From assembly GCA_020721065.1 (NCBI GenBank), contig DYNM01000027.1, positions 1 to 35,506 of the forward strand: 35,506 nucleotides of DNA. Reading direction: 5' to 3'. The notes beneath the pieces are model-generated. The model ran no database searches, had not been told where the DNA came from, and saw only the letters and a program-made list of their open reading frames with translations. The stretch is from Thiocystis violascens (GTDB lineage Bacteria > Pseudomonadota > Gammaproteobacteria > Chromatiales > Chromatiaceae). Shown piece by piece: positions 1 through 7,118 of this stretch. Position numbers and translations under genes: made by a program. Positions within the stretch are counted from its first letter, which is position 1; each line of letters begins with the position of its first letter.

Positions 1-54
1 GAACCCACGCTATCAGCTTGGGAAGCTGAAGTTCTACCATTGAACTACACCCGC
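1..54 (-). tRNA. tRNA-Gly (anticodon CCC), 3' end cut by window edge
   Basis: Read on the minus strand, the 5' end is GCGGGTG at 54-48. It is followed by a D arm with GTTCAATGGTAGAAC and a 5-bp anticodon stem (TCAGC/GCTGA) closing the loop TTCCCAA. The anticodon CCC lies at 22-20. The sequence then runs into the variable loop and the GGTTC start of the T loop. The pattern matches bacterial tRNA-Gly(CCC), which decodes GGG. The acceptor 3' strand and the rest of the T arm lie outside the window, so CCA encoding cannot be judged. Confidence 0.9.
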
Positions 55-69
55 GCAGTGAGGAGGCGA

Positions 70-98
70 AGTCTAGGCACTCACTCGCAGCTTGGCAA
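70..98 (-). promoter_or_regulatory. sigma-70 type promoter of the tRNA-Gly gene
   Basis: On the minus strand TTGCCA (98-93) and TAGACT (75-70) are separated by exactly 17 nt. This puts the start of transcription near 63, about 9 nt before the mature tRNA 5' end. The stretch between the -10 box and the start is C-rich (CGCCTCC), like the discriminator of stringently controlled stable-RNA promoters. Spacing and position support the call; activity is inferred. Confidence 0.7.
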
Positions 99-176
99 GC
101 GCGGCGTCACTTGCCGCTGTTGGTCAATTCGCCTCACAATAGCGACAGGTTTATTCCACTCTGGAGCAACGTTGCA

Positions 177-269
177 ATGAAATGGTATGGCATTTTATTA
201 GGAGCTATTTTGGGTATTTTAGTCGGCACATTTATTGGTTATTTTCTCGTGCCGGGAATGCTGAGTTGA
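177..269 (+). CDS. 30-residue glycine-zipper membrane miniprotein (putative)
   Basis: ATG at 177 opens a 30-codon frame ending in TGA at 267. A GGAG at 163-166 sits about 10 nt before the ATG, and a weak promoter-like pair (TTGCCG at 111, CACAAT at 135, 18-nt spacer) lies upstream, divergent from the tRNA promoter. The peptide starts MKWYG, is hydrophobic almost throughout, and has glycines at residues 5, 9, 13, 17 and 21. That is an unbroken GxxxG register along one helix face, followed by a VPG turn. Such zippers are known from helix-helix packing in oligomeric or pore-forming membrane peptides. No family is recognised. It could be a chance frame, but a five-glycine register with a ribosome site in front is unlikely at random. 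Possible roles include a small membrane-complex subunit or a toxin-like peptide; neither is shown. Confidence 0.45.
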   Translation: MKWYGILLGAILGILVGTFIGYFLVPGMLS

Positions 270-304
270 AAGAAACATGTCACAAGTGATCACGCGCAAT
301 TACG

Positions 305-420
305 GTTTTAGGAGTGGCGCAGTTGCGATATCAGCGATTGATTGAGTTGTCAGTGATCGGTGATCAACGTCTTTTTTACCGCCAACTGACAACTTTTTAC
401 AACTACGTCACTCCTAGAAC
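305..420. repeat. 116-bp inverted-repeat element (MITE-like), copy 1
   Basis: The first 21 bases (305-325) and the reverse complement of the last 21 (400-420) agree at 18 of 21 positions; the core is TAGGAGTGRCGYAGTTG. Nested inside is a perfect 9-bp inverted repeat, AGTTGTCAG at 345-353 and CTGACAACT at 386-394. The whole unit could fold into one long hairpin. A related copy lies inverted at 21,441-21,560 (42 of 47 bases identical over the left arm), and another end lies at 35,453-35,475. Size, terminal inverted repeats, absence of coding capacity and intergenic position fit a non-autonomous miniature element. No transposase with matching ends is visible. Confidence 0.7.
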
Positions 421-457
421 AGCAGGTTTTATTGTGGTTTGCTTAAATTGCAGTGAA

Positions 458-700
458 TTATTCCGCAGTATGAAACCAACTTTCAACTGTGCGACGTTCT
501 GGAATGCCTCCCGAATGTACCACCACGCCATCAATCACCACGCCGGGCGTGGCCATAATACGATAACGCATGATGTCCTCCATTCGTTCTACCTTTTCCA
601 ATTCAATTGCCACGCCCAGCGCCTGTGCAACTTCTTCTACTAATGCTCGCGTTGTCTGACAATTACGGCAACCGGTGCCGAGAATTTTAACCGCTTTCAT
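458..700 (-). CDS. small thioredoxin/glutaredoxin-like redox protein
   Basis: This 80-residue protein of the redox-active-disulfide-protein-2 (thioredoxin-fold) type has the redox pair GCRNC (Cys11, Cys14) right after the first strand. The cis-proline motif is ATPGVVIDG in the middle, and the fold is completed at normal family length. The ATG at 700 is chosen because GAGGTG lies about 5 nt upstream; an in-frame upstream start would add ten residues the family lacks. It starts 17 nt after the stop of the COG0701 permease gene. These small disulfide proteins are frequently encoded with that permease family, so a thiol-transfer or metal(loid)-handling partnership is likely but inferred. It is cytoplasmic, with no signal peptide. 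Copy 1 of the inverted-repeat element lies just beyond its 3' end. Confidence 0.82.
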   Translation of the reverse strand: MKAVKILGTGCRNCQTTRALVEEVAQALGVAIELEKVERMEDIMRYRIMATPGVVIDGVVVHSGGIPERRTVESWFHTAE

Positions 701-717
701 CACTTCACCTCGTTTCG

Positions 718-1737
718 TTATAACAACCAATTAAACACATAACCAACAACTAAAATCCCTGTTGCCACCACTCCTACAAAGGTAACAATGAGTTGCCAGC
801 GCAATACTTTCCGCAAAATTAACAACTCCGGTGCCGATAATGCAATCACACTCATCATAAATGCCAAGGTAGTACCAAGTGCCGCCCCCTTTGCAATTAA
901 CGCCTGCACAACGGGAACAATTCCAGCGGCATTGCTATACATTGGAATGCCTAATAATATCGCCGCTGGCACCGCCCACCACACCTCGCGTCCCATAAAA
1001 CTAACCAATACATTTTCTGGTACATAACCATGAATTGCCGCACCTAAACCAACACCAATCACAACATATAACCACACCTTTCCGACAATCTCGCGGACGT
1101 GTTGATTACCTGCTGCCAGTCGCGCCGTCCAATCCAATGCAAGTCCATCGTTTTGTTGCGGTGCTGCGTCTTCGCCATAATGAATTGCTCGCACCCAATC
1201 TTGTAAATACTGTTCCATTTTTAAGGCTCCAATCACGATTCCAGCACTGATTGCAACCAATAATCCCAAGCCTAAATAGAGCGCGGCAACTTGCCAACCA
1301 AACAAACTCAGCAGCAGCGCCAGCGCAATTTCGTTAATCATTGGTGCGGCAATTAAAAACGAAAAAGTGACGCCCAGCGGCACTCCGGCAGTGATAAAAC
1401 CAATGAATAAGGGAATTGCTGAACAGGAGCAAAATGGCGTCACAATTCCCAGCGTTGCTGCTAAAGCATTGCCTATTCCTAAACGACGTCCTGCTAATAA
1501 GGCGCGGGTGCGTTCTGGAGCAAAAAAGGTTTGAATAACTCCCATCACAAATACAATACCTAATAAAAGCAGCAGCACCTTTGGTGTTTCATAACAGAAA
1601 AAATGCACTGCTTCACCCAGTGGCGTTGCTCGTGTCAATTGCATAGCTGCAATAAGTGCATCAGCAATGGTGGTGAGATGGCTATAACTAAACAACCAGA
1701 TCACCGCCAGCGTTACTAATAAAACTAATTGACGCAT
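718..1737 (-). CDS. COG0701 (ArsP/DUF318-like) permease
   Basis: This is an integral membrane protein of about 339 residues with eight or nine hydrophobic segments. The hallmark motif TPFCSCSAIP (Cys103, Cys105) is followed by GVPLGVTFSFLIAAP, and a related half, GIPMYSNAAGIVP, appears in the C-terminal domain. This is the two-domain layout of the COG0701 permeases. The family includes ArsP, an exporter of trivalent organoarsenicals, and relatives linked to other metals. Substrate cannot be assigned because no arsR or ars gene is nearby. The ATG at 1737 has AGGAG 8 nt upstream; a TTG one codon earlier is an alternative. It is followed by the small thiol protein 17 nt downstream, probably co-transcribed. 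Confidence 0.85.
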   Translation of the reverse strand: MRQLVLLVTLAVIWLFSYSHLTTIADALIAAMQLTRATPLGEAVHFFCYETPKVLLLLLGIVFVMGVIQTFFAPERTRALLAGRRLGIGNALAATLGIVTPFCSCSAIPLFIGFITAGVPLGVTFSFLIAAPMINEIALALLLSLFGWQVAALYLGLGLLVAISAGIVIGALKMEQYLQDWVRAIHYGEDAAPQQNDGLALDWTARLAAGNQHVREIVGKVWLYVVIGVGLGAAIHGYVPENVLVSFMGREVWWAVPAAILLGIPMYSNAAGIVPVVQALIAKGAALGTTLAFMMSVIALSAPELLILRKVLRWQLIVTFVGVVATGILVVGYVFNWLL

Positions 1738-1755
1738 CAAAATTGCTCCTTTTAA

Positions 1756-2709
1756 TCACGATTCACTTAAAGAAACGCATTTGCTACGATTGGTGCTTGG
1801 CAGCAATAGCCCCAGCAGTCCTAATAATAATGTGCTGCCTAATAAAAAGAGATGTAAATTCACTGCGCCGGTCAGCGTCAATTGCGGTGCCACTCCCACT
1901 GGCGTTAATGCGGCAACCATTGCTAGTTCATAACTGCCGCTGCCGGCGATGCCATGCACGGGCAATACGCTTGATAATTCTGCACCGAGCACGCCAAGCG
2001 ATAACTGCCAATAATCAAGCGGTAAAAAAAAGTGTAATACACTCACAAAAGCAACGAATTTGAACATCCAAATCAATAGCGTCCACCAATATAATTGTGC
2101 CATTAACCACCATTGCAGTGGCGCACCGTGTATCGCTTGTCGCAATAGCTGCCGTAAGCGTCCCGTTTTAATTAACCATTGCGCGTGGCGAAGTCGCTGA
2201 AGTTGTGGAATGAATCCCAAGCTGCCAAGCCAGACGGCGGCGCTCAGTCCGCCCAGCAGCGTCGGTTCGCGCAGGTTGACAATGGCGAGTGCGATCAGCA
2301 CGAGGCAGTGCAAATCAAATAAACGTAACCAAATCAAGGTTGTTACCGCTGTGAGCAGGTCACTTCCGAAATAGCGTTGCAGCAGCCACGGAAATACCAA
2401 CTCACCACTGCGCATCGGCAGTAAGTTATTGGCGACGTTATGAAAAATGGTGAGGCGCAGCAATAATGGGAAGTGGCGGATGCCGAAGGGCTGGAGAATG
2501 GTGCGCAGGCGTACGGCACGGAGCGCATAACTGAGCGCGGTCAACCCGAATAACCACGCCAGCACCAGCGGCGATAACGCTCGCCAAGGTTGTAGCAATA
2601 GCGTCCATCCAATGCTCCATTCCACCACTGCCATGAGCAGCGCCAGCACCGCGACTCCCAGCAGCCAATCGCGCCGCCGTCCCAATGAACGTTGATGTAT
2701 GAGTGTCAT
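1756..2709 (-). CDS. lysylphosphatidylglycerol-synthase-type (UPF0104) membrane protein
   Basis: This 317-residue polytopic membrane protein has hydrophobic segments through its whole length and the family features YALRAVRLRTIL near residues 60-75, NNLLPMRSGE near 92-101 and LPVHGIAGSGSYE in the C-terminal third. These match the transmembrane (flippase) domain of lysyl-PG synthases. No soluble aminoacyl-transferase domain is attached, so it is a stand-alone membrane domain, a type often found beside glycosyl- or acyltransferases. The start codon overlaps the stop of the LpxL-like gene by 4 nt, which indicates translational coupling and suggests a shared job in lipid or lipid-A handling. The substrate is unknown. 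Confidence 0.75.
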   Translation of the reverse strand: MTLIHQRSLGRRRDWLLGVAVLALLMAVVEWSIGWTLLLQPWRALSPLVLAWLFGLTALSYALRAVRLRTILQPFGIRHFPLLLRLTIFHNVANNLLPMRSGELVFPWLLQRYFGSDLLTAVTTLIWLRLFDLHCLVLIALAIVNLREPTLLGGLSAAVWLGSLGFIPQLQRLRHAQWLIKTGRLRQLLRQAIHGAPLQWWLMAQLYWWTLLIWMFKFVAFVSVLHFFLPLDYWQLSLGVLGAELSSVLPVHGIAGSGSYELAMVAALTPVGVAPQLTLTGAVNLHLFLLGSTLLLGLLGLLLPSTNRSKCVSLSES

Positions 2710-3647
2710 CGCCGCTGCCGTCGCACGCGGGGCGGATACAACGCCGGCTCACCCTGCGGACGGGTTTTGAAACGGCGATGAACCCAGAAATACTGCGCGG
2801 GTTGCGCCGACAATGTCTCTTCAATCGCTTGGTTCATGCGCGTGGTGTCCGCAACTGGCTCGCCGCTGGGAAACGCCGACAACGGCGGCTGAAAAATCAC
2901 CTCCACACCACGCCCCCACGTCGCAAACCGCATGATGGTTGGAATCACCACCGCGTCAGTCAGCGCCGCAAAACGCCCCAACATCGGCACCGTTGCTGCG
3001 GTTTGAGCGCAAAACGGCACCCAAATGCCGCGTCGCCCCGCATCTTGATCAGGTAAATAAACCAACGGCGTGCCGCGCTTGAGGAGGCGAATCAACCCAT
3101 GCAACGGGTCTTGCCGTTCAATCGCCACGCTGCCGAATTGACACCGCGCCCGTCGCACTCGCCACGCAAACACCCGATTGCGCGGTCGCTGATACATGTA
3201 GGCACTGGGATGAATCAATGCAGCTAAACCGGCTCCACCCAAATCAAGCGCCAAAAAATGCGGTGCCAACAAAATCATCGGACGAGCCGCAGCCAATTGC
3301 GCCTCCACAATCTCCTGCTGCTGAAAGCGGATCAACCGTTTCAGCCGCGAGCGCGAAATGCCCCAACTCACGCCCTGACTGAGCACCGCCACCCCCAGCC
3401 ACCCAAAATGCGTCCACAGCAACCACTCGCGGCGCACCCGGCTCAGGTGCGGAAAGCAACACCTGAGATTGCACCGCGCCACCACCCGGCGCTGGGGCAC
3501 GATGAAATAAGCAATTCGCCCGCTGATGCTGCCCATCATCCACAGCACCGGCCACGGCAGCCGCCCTAAGAGTTCAATGAACGCCACCCCAGCCCAACTG
3601 AGCCAATAGCGCGGATGGAGCAAACTGGTATCAAATACTGGCTGCAT
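2706..3647 (-). CDS. LpxL/HtrB-family lipid A acyltransferase
   Basis: This protein of about 313 residues is a member of the Kdo2-lipid A late acyltransferase family, which uses acyl-ACP to add a secondary acyl chain on the inner face of the cytoplasmic membrane. An N-terminal hydrophobic anchor (roughly residues 15-50) is followed by the catalytic HX4D motif in LLAPHFLALDLGG (near His131 and Asp136). Also visible are the PDQDAGRRGIWVPF segment and the C-terminal YFWVHRRFKTRP motif. The length is normal for the family. An ATG at 3647 or a GTG one codon earlier could be the start; neither has a strong ribosome site, so translation may depend on tamB, whose stop is 9 nt upstream. It overlaps the downstream membrane-protein gene by 4 nt. 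Which acyl position it modifies cannot be told. Confidence 0.85.
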   Translation of the reverse strand: MQPVFDTSLLHPRYWLSWAGVAFIELLGRLPWPVLWMMGSISGRIAYFIVPQRRVVARCNLRCCFPHLSRVRREWLLWTHFGWLGVAVLSQGVSWGISRSRLKRLIRFQQQEIVEAQLAAARPMILLAPHFLALDLGGAGLAALIHPSAYMYQRPRNRVFAWRVRRARCQFGSVAIERQDPLHGLIRLLKRGTPLVYLPDQDAGRRGIWVPFCAQTAATVPMLGRFAALTDAVVIPTIMRFATWGRGVEVIFQPPLSAFPSGEPVADTTRMNQAIEETLSAQPAQYFWVHRRFKTRPQGEPALYPPRVRRQRR

Positions 3648-3656
3648 CACGATGAT

Positions 3657-6600
3657 TTAATGTTCAAATTTGAAATACACATCAACACTATTTTGTGCGC
3701 CCGTTTCCGTTTCAATTTCAATTCTACGCGACAGTTGATAACGCAAGCGCATTTTATCAGGCGTATGACCAAATCCAGTGTCATATTCAGCATATAAATC
3801 AGGTGCTAAATACGTTCCTAATGCTAAATTGGCATCTTGCGCCCGATCATCATCTGCTGGCGCAATTCCGGTCATTAAATACTTAGTCATTTGCGCCGAA
3901 GTCATATCGGGATCGCTATCAGAAAAAAAGGCAACGTGCGGTTGCCGCAACGTTCCCAACACCCGCACCCCCGCACTGGTCGCACCGCCTTGACGTTCGG
4001 CTTGCAACAACAAGCCCGGATCATCCAACGCACTTTTCGCAAAAACCAACCGTCCTTGACGAATCGTCAACGGCGCACCCAGCTCCGCCGCCGCCATCCC
4101 CAACGCACTCGACAACTGATATTGCCCATCGACAATCTGCACCTGCCCATCACCAGTCAGCATCTGCCCCGGCATCTGCGCCAGTCGCACCTCACCCAAC
4201 AACCGCCCCCGCACCCCAAACCCATCAAGCGTCACTTTCTCGCCCAAAATCACCCGCAGGTCTAATCGCAGCGGCAACGGTGACGACGGTTTGGCGGTGG
4301 TCAACACAATATCTGGCGATGCCGTCACCGTACCCACCGGCAACGTGCGCGGACGAATCCGCGCCTCCGACACCCGTATCTCACCACCCAGCGTCGCTCC
4401 GCCCGTCCCAACTGCCAGCGTCAACTGCGGCGACAGCACAGCAAAATACTCTTTTGTATTCGCCACTTGCAGCCGCTCACCGCTGACTGCAAGCTGCAAC
4501 TGCCCATCAGAACCCGCCCAGCGCCCGTCACCCGTCACCGTCAATTCTCCCCCACCCAACCGCGCCCGTCCCGTCACCGCCACCTGATTCGGCAGCGGCG
4601 TCGTCAGCGTCAACGCCCCTTCCGTCAGCGCCAAACCCAACTCCGTCAACTCACCGCTCACCTCCCGCACCTGCGCACTTCCCCGCAGCACCGGAGCAGC
4701 CACCGTCCCCGCCAGCGACATCTCCGCTGTCAGCGTCCCCCGCAATTGCGCCACTGCCGGCACCAGCGGCTCCAATCGCGCCAGCGTCAACACCTGCACC
4801 TGCATCTTGCCGCGCAGCGGTTGTTCATCACGCAGCGGCGCAGCAGGCACCCAGCCGGGTAATGCCAATTCCGCCGTCACCGTCCCCAATTCCTTGACCG
4901 GAACCGCGATCTGCGCCGTCAAACCCGCCGCCGTCAGCTCCGCCGTCAACGCCGTCCCGCTCAGATCAAAGGTCTCACCGCCACTGCGCACCAACCCCCG
5001 CTGCCAGCGTCCGCGCCATGATCCAGTCAACTTGCCCGCCACCGCCTGCACCACACCATGAACATCCACTGCCCCTTCGAGATGCGGCGGCGGCACCAGC
5101 GCCCGCACCACTTCCATTTCCAAACGCGGCACCTCCAGCGTCGCCGCCCAATCCTGCGCCGTCTGCATGGTCAGCGTCACACAGCCCCGCGAACCACCCT
5201 CATGCCGCACACACAACGGCGACATCATCACCTGCGGCGCTCGCCACTCCAGCGTCAACGGCTGCTGCAACTGCCAACGTCCCGTTTCCGGTGCCAGCCA
5301 CTGCGCTCGCGTCACCGTCCCACGATAACCACCCGCCGGCAGCAACGCCGCAGTTGCCACCACTTCCACCTCCCGCTTGGCACCCGTGAGCGTCATCTGC
5401 CACTGCTGCATCGTCCGTTGTCCCGTCCCGCGCAGCGCCAAATGCGTCCATGACTGCGAACCCAATTGCAGCGCAGTCCCATCAATCGTCACCGCCACCC
5501 GCCCCGCCCCGCTCAGATCAAGATCACCGCCGCCCACCAATCGCTTCACCTGCTGCCCGGCAAGCTGCACCTCCGCTGCATCGACTGCAAACGTGATCTG
5601 CGGAGCCGTCAGCGTCCCGCGCCAGCGCCCATTGACCGTCACCCGCCCGCTCGCTTCCGGCCACACCTGCGCCAAATCTGGTGCCGTGAGCGCCAGCGTC
5701 AAATCACTGACTCCCGCCGTAGTCGCCATTCCGTCCACACGCAAGCGACTAGAACCAAGCTGCGTGGTCACTTCCGCAAACCGCAGCGTCTCACCGTCCA
5801 GCGTCACCGTTCCCGCTGCCGTCACCGCCGCACCGCGCAAAGTTCCGCTGAGTCGTTCCAATTGCAGCGTGCTGACCAGCGTTGGCGTCGGCTCCGCCGC
5901 TGCGGGTAATTGTCCCTGCGTCGTCAAACGCCCACTGATGCGCCCGTGCCACTCCGCAGCGATCACGCCCGGATCAAAATCAGTCCACTCCAACTGCGCC
6001 GTCCAGCGCGGCTGCGGCGTGGTCAACGCGATTTGACCAGTCAACCGCAGCAGTGCCGGAGTCAACGCCGCTGTTGCTGGCGGCACCTGTTGCGTCAACT
6101 GCACCGTGCGCAGCGTCAATTCCGTCGGTTGCCAACCGAGATCAAGCGCGAGATCAGCGCCATCCCACTGCGGATGTTGCAGCCTGAGTTGTCCGCTGAC
6201 ATCAGCCGCCGTCAAAGTGCCGCGAGTGGTGAGCTGACCCTGCACCGTGAGCGGCGGCAAGGTCGGTTCTAAGCTGACCAGTGCCAGCGGCTCCAGCGTG
6301 ATCGCACCGTCCCAAGTCGGCGCAGTCAGCAGCGCGTCCACCTGTCCCGTGATCTGCGCGGTGATCGCGCCGCTGGTGGTCAGCTCCAAGCGCAGATGCT
6401 GCACATCACCACTGCCATGCCCGTATCCGCGCCAGTGGTGCGGCGTGTTGGGGCTGAATTCCCACCCGACATCCAGCGCCAGCGGATAATTTCCGGTGAC
6501 GGTGAGTTGACCACTGGCGCTGACGGTGAGAGCGGGAGTGGGCAACTGCGCGATGAGGTGGCGAATGGTGAGCCGGGTGTCTTGCCACTGCGCGGCTAAA

Positions 6601-7118
6601 CGCAGGTGCTGGAGTTGAAATGGAGCGGCGGTGGCGGACTCAACGCGCAAATTGGTGAGCGTTGCTTGTGTTAATTCGAGTGGAAATGGCAGGCGCAGCG
6701 TCGGCAGGACAAAGGGAACGGCTGGCGCAGTGCGCGGTGGCAGGGTGACGCTGACATCGGTCAAGTTGAGCTGGTTGAGGTGCAGGATGCCGCTGAACCA
6801 CGCTAACGCTGACCAGTCCATCTCGATGCTGCCGAACTGGAGGATGGCGCTGGGCAAGTTCACGCTGACGCCGTGCAGGTGCCAGTGCCCCACGATTCGC
6901 CCCTCGGCGCTGGCGATGTGGAGCTGTGCGGGAAAGAGTGCTTCGGCGCTGGCACACAGCAGCCGCAGCCCAGTTTGGGTGGTCAGCAAGATGATCCCGC
7001 TTGCCAGCAGCAGGCGTCCGCTCATCATCAGCACAACGTGACGCCACCAGCGCCAGCTCCCGCTCCGATCAATGCGCGGCGGCACTGCGGCTGGGGCGGG
7101 AGCAGCGGCAGTGGTCAT
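3657..7118 (-). CDS. tamB: TamB, inner-membrane-anchored lipid-transfer/translocation protein
   Basis: This is an 1153-residue AsmA-like bridge protein. A single membrane anchor near residues 28-48 is followed by roughly 900 residues of alternating beta-strands rich in Thr, Leu, Gln and Gly. The conserved DUF490/TamB C-terminal domain (about the last 350 residues) ends in LRYQLSRRIEIETETG and a final FKFEH, as TamB proteins do. With TamA it spans the periplasm and is implicated in outer-membrane protein insertion and in phospholipid transport to the outer membrane. It is somewhat shorter than the E. coli protein (about 1260). The start ATG overlaps the tamA stop by 4 nt. Codon use is oddly split: the last ~70 codons (3657-3900) are AT-rich while the rest is strongly GC-rich. 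Confidence 0.93.
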   Translation of the reverse strand: MTTAAAPAPAAVPPRIDRSGSWRWWRHVVLMMSGRLLLASGIILLTTQTGLRLLCASAEALFPAQLHIASAEGRIVGHWHLHGVSVNLPSAILQFGSIEMDWSALAWFSGILHLNQLNLTDVSVTLPPRTAPAVPFVLPTLRLPFPLELTQATLTNLRVESATAAPFQLQHLRLAAQWQDTRLTIRHLIAQLPTPALTVSASGQLTVTGNYPLALDVGWEFSPNTPHHWRGYGHGSGDVQHLRLELTTSGAITAQITGQVDALLTAPTWDGAITLEPLALVSLEPTLPPLTVQGQLTTRGTLTAADVSGQLRLQHPQWDGADLALDLGWQPTELTLRTVQLTQQVPPATAALTPALLRLTGQIALTTPQPRWTAQLEWTDFDPGVIAAEWHGRISGRLTTQGQLPAAAEPTPTLVSTLQLERLSGTLRGAAVTAAGTVTLDGETLRFAEVTTQLGSSRLRVDGMATTAGVSDLTLALTAPDLAQVWPEASGRVTVNGRWRGTLTAPQITFAVDAAEVQLAGQQVKRLVGGGDLDLSGAGRVAVTIDGTALQLGSQSWTHLALRGTGQRTMQQWQMTLTGAKREVEVVATAALLPAGGYRGTVTRAQWLAPETGRWQLQQPLTLEWRAPQVMMSPLCVRHEGGSRGCVTLTMQTAQDWAATLEVPRLEMEVVRALVPPPHLEGAVDVHGVVQAVAGKLTGSWRGRWQRGLVRSGGETFDLSGTALTAELTAAGLTAQIAVPVKELGTVTAELALPGWVPAAPLRDEQPLRGKMQVQVLTLARLEPLVPAVAQLRGTLTAEMSLAGTVAAPVLRGSAQVREVSGELTELGLALTEGALTLTTPLPNQVAVTGRARLGGGELTVTGDGRWAGSDGQLQLAVSGERLQVANTKEYFAVLSPQLTLAVGTGGATLGGEIRVSEARIRPRTLPVGTVTASPDIVLTTAKPSSPLPLRLDLRVILGEKVTLDGFGVRGRLLGEVRLAQMPGQMLTGDGQVQIVDGQYQLSSALGMAAAELGAPLTIRQGRLVFAKSALDDPGLLLQAERQGGATSAGVRVLGTLRQPHVAFFSDSDPDMTSAQMTKYLMTGIAPADDDRAQDANLALGTYLAPDLYAEYDTGFGHTPDKMRLRYQLSRRIEIETETGAQNSVDVYFKFEH

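Noticed and set aside
314..643. Open frame of 109 codons across the inverted-repeat element and the thioredoxin gene
   Set aside because: It runs antisense to the well-supported thiol protein and through a non-coding repeat; no family resemblance or ribosome site.
3891..6489. Several long plus-strand open frames opposite tamB
   Set aside because: They are rich in Arg, Pro, His and Ser, as expected from the reverse strand of a GC-rich gene, and show no domain; tamB on the minus strand explains the region.
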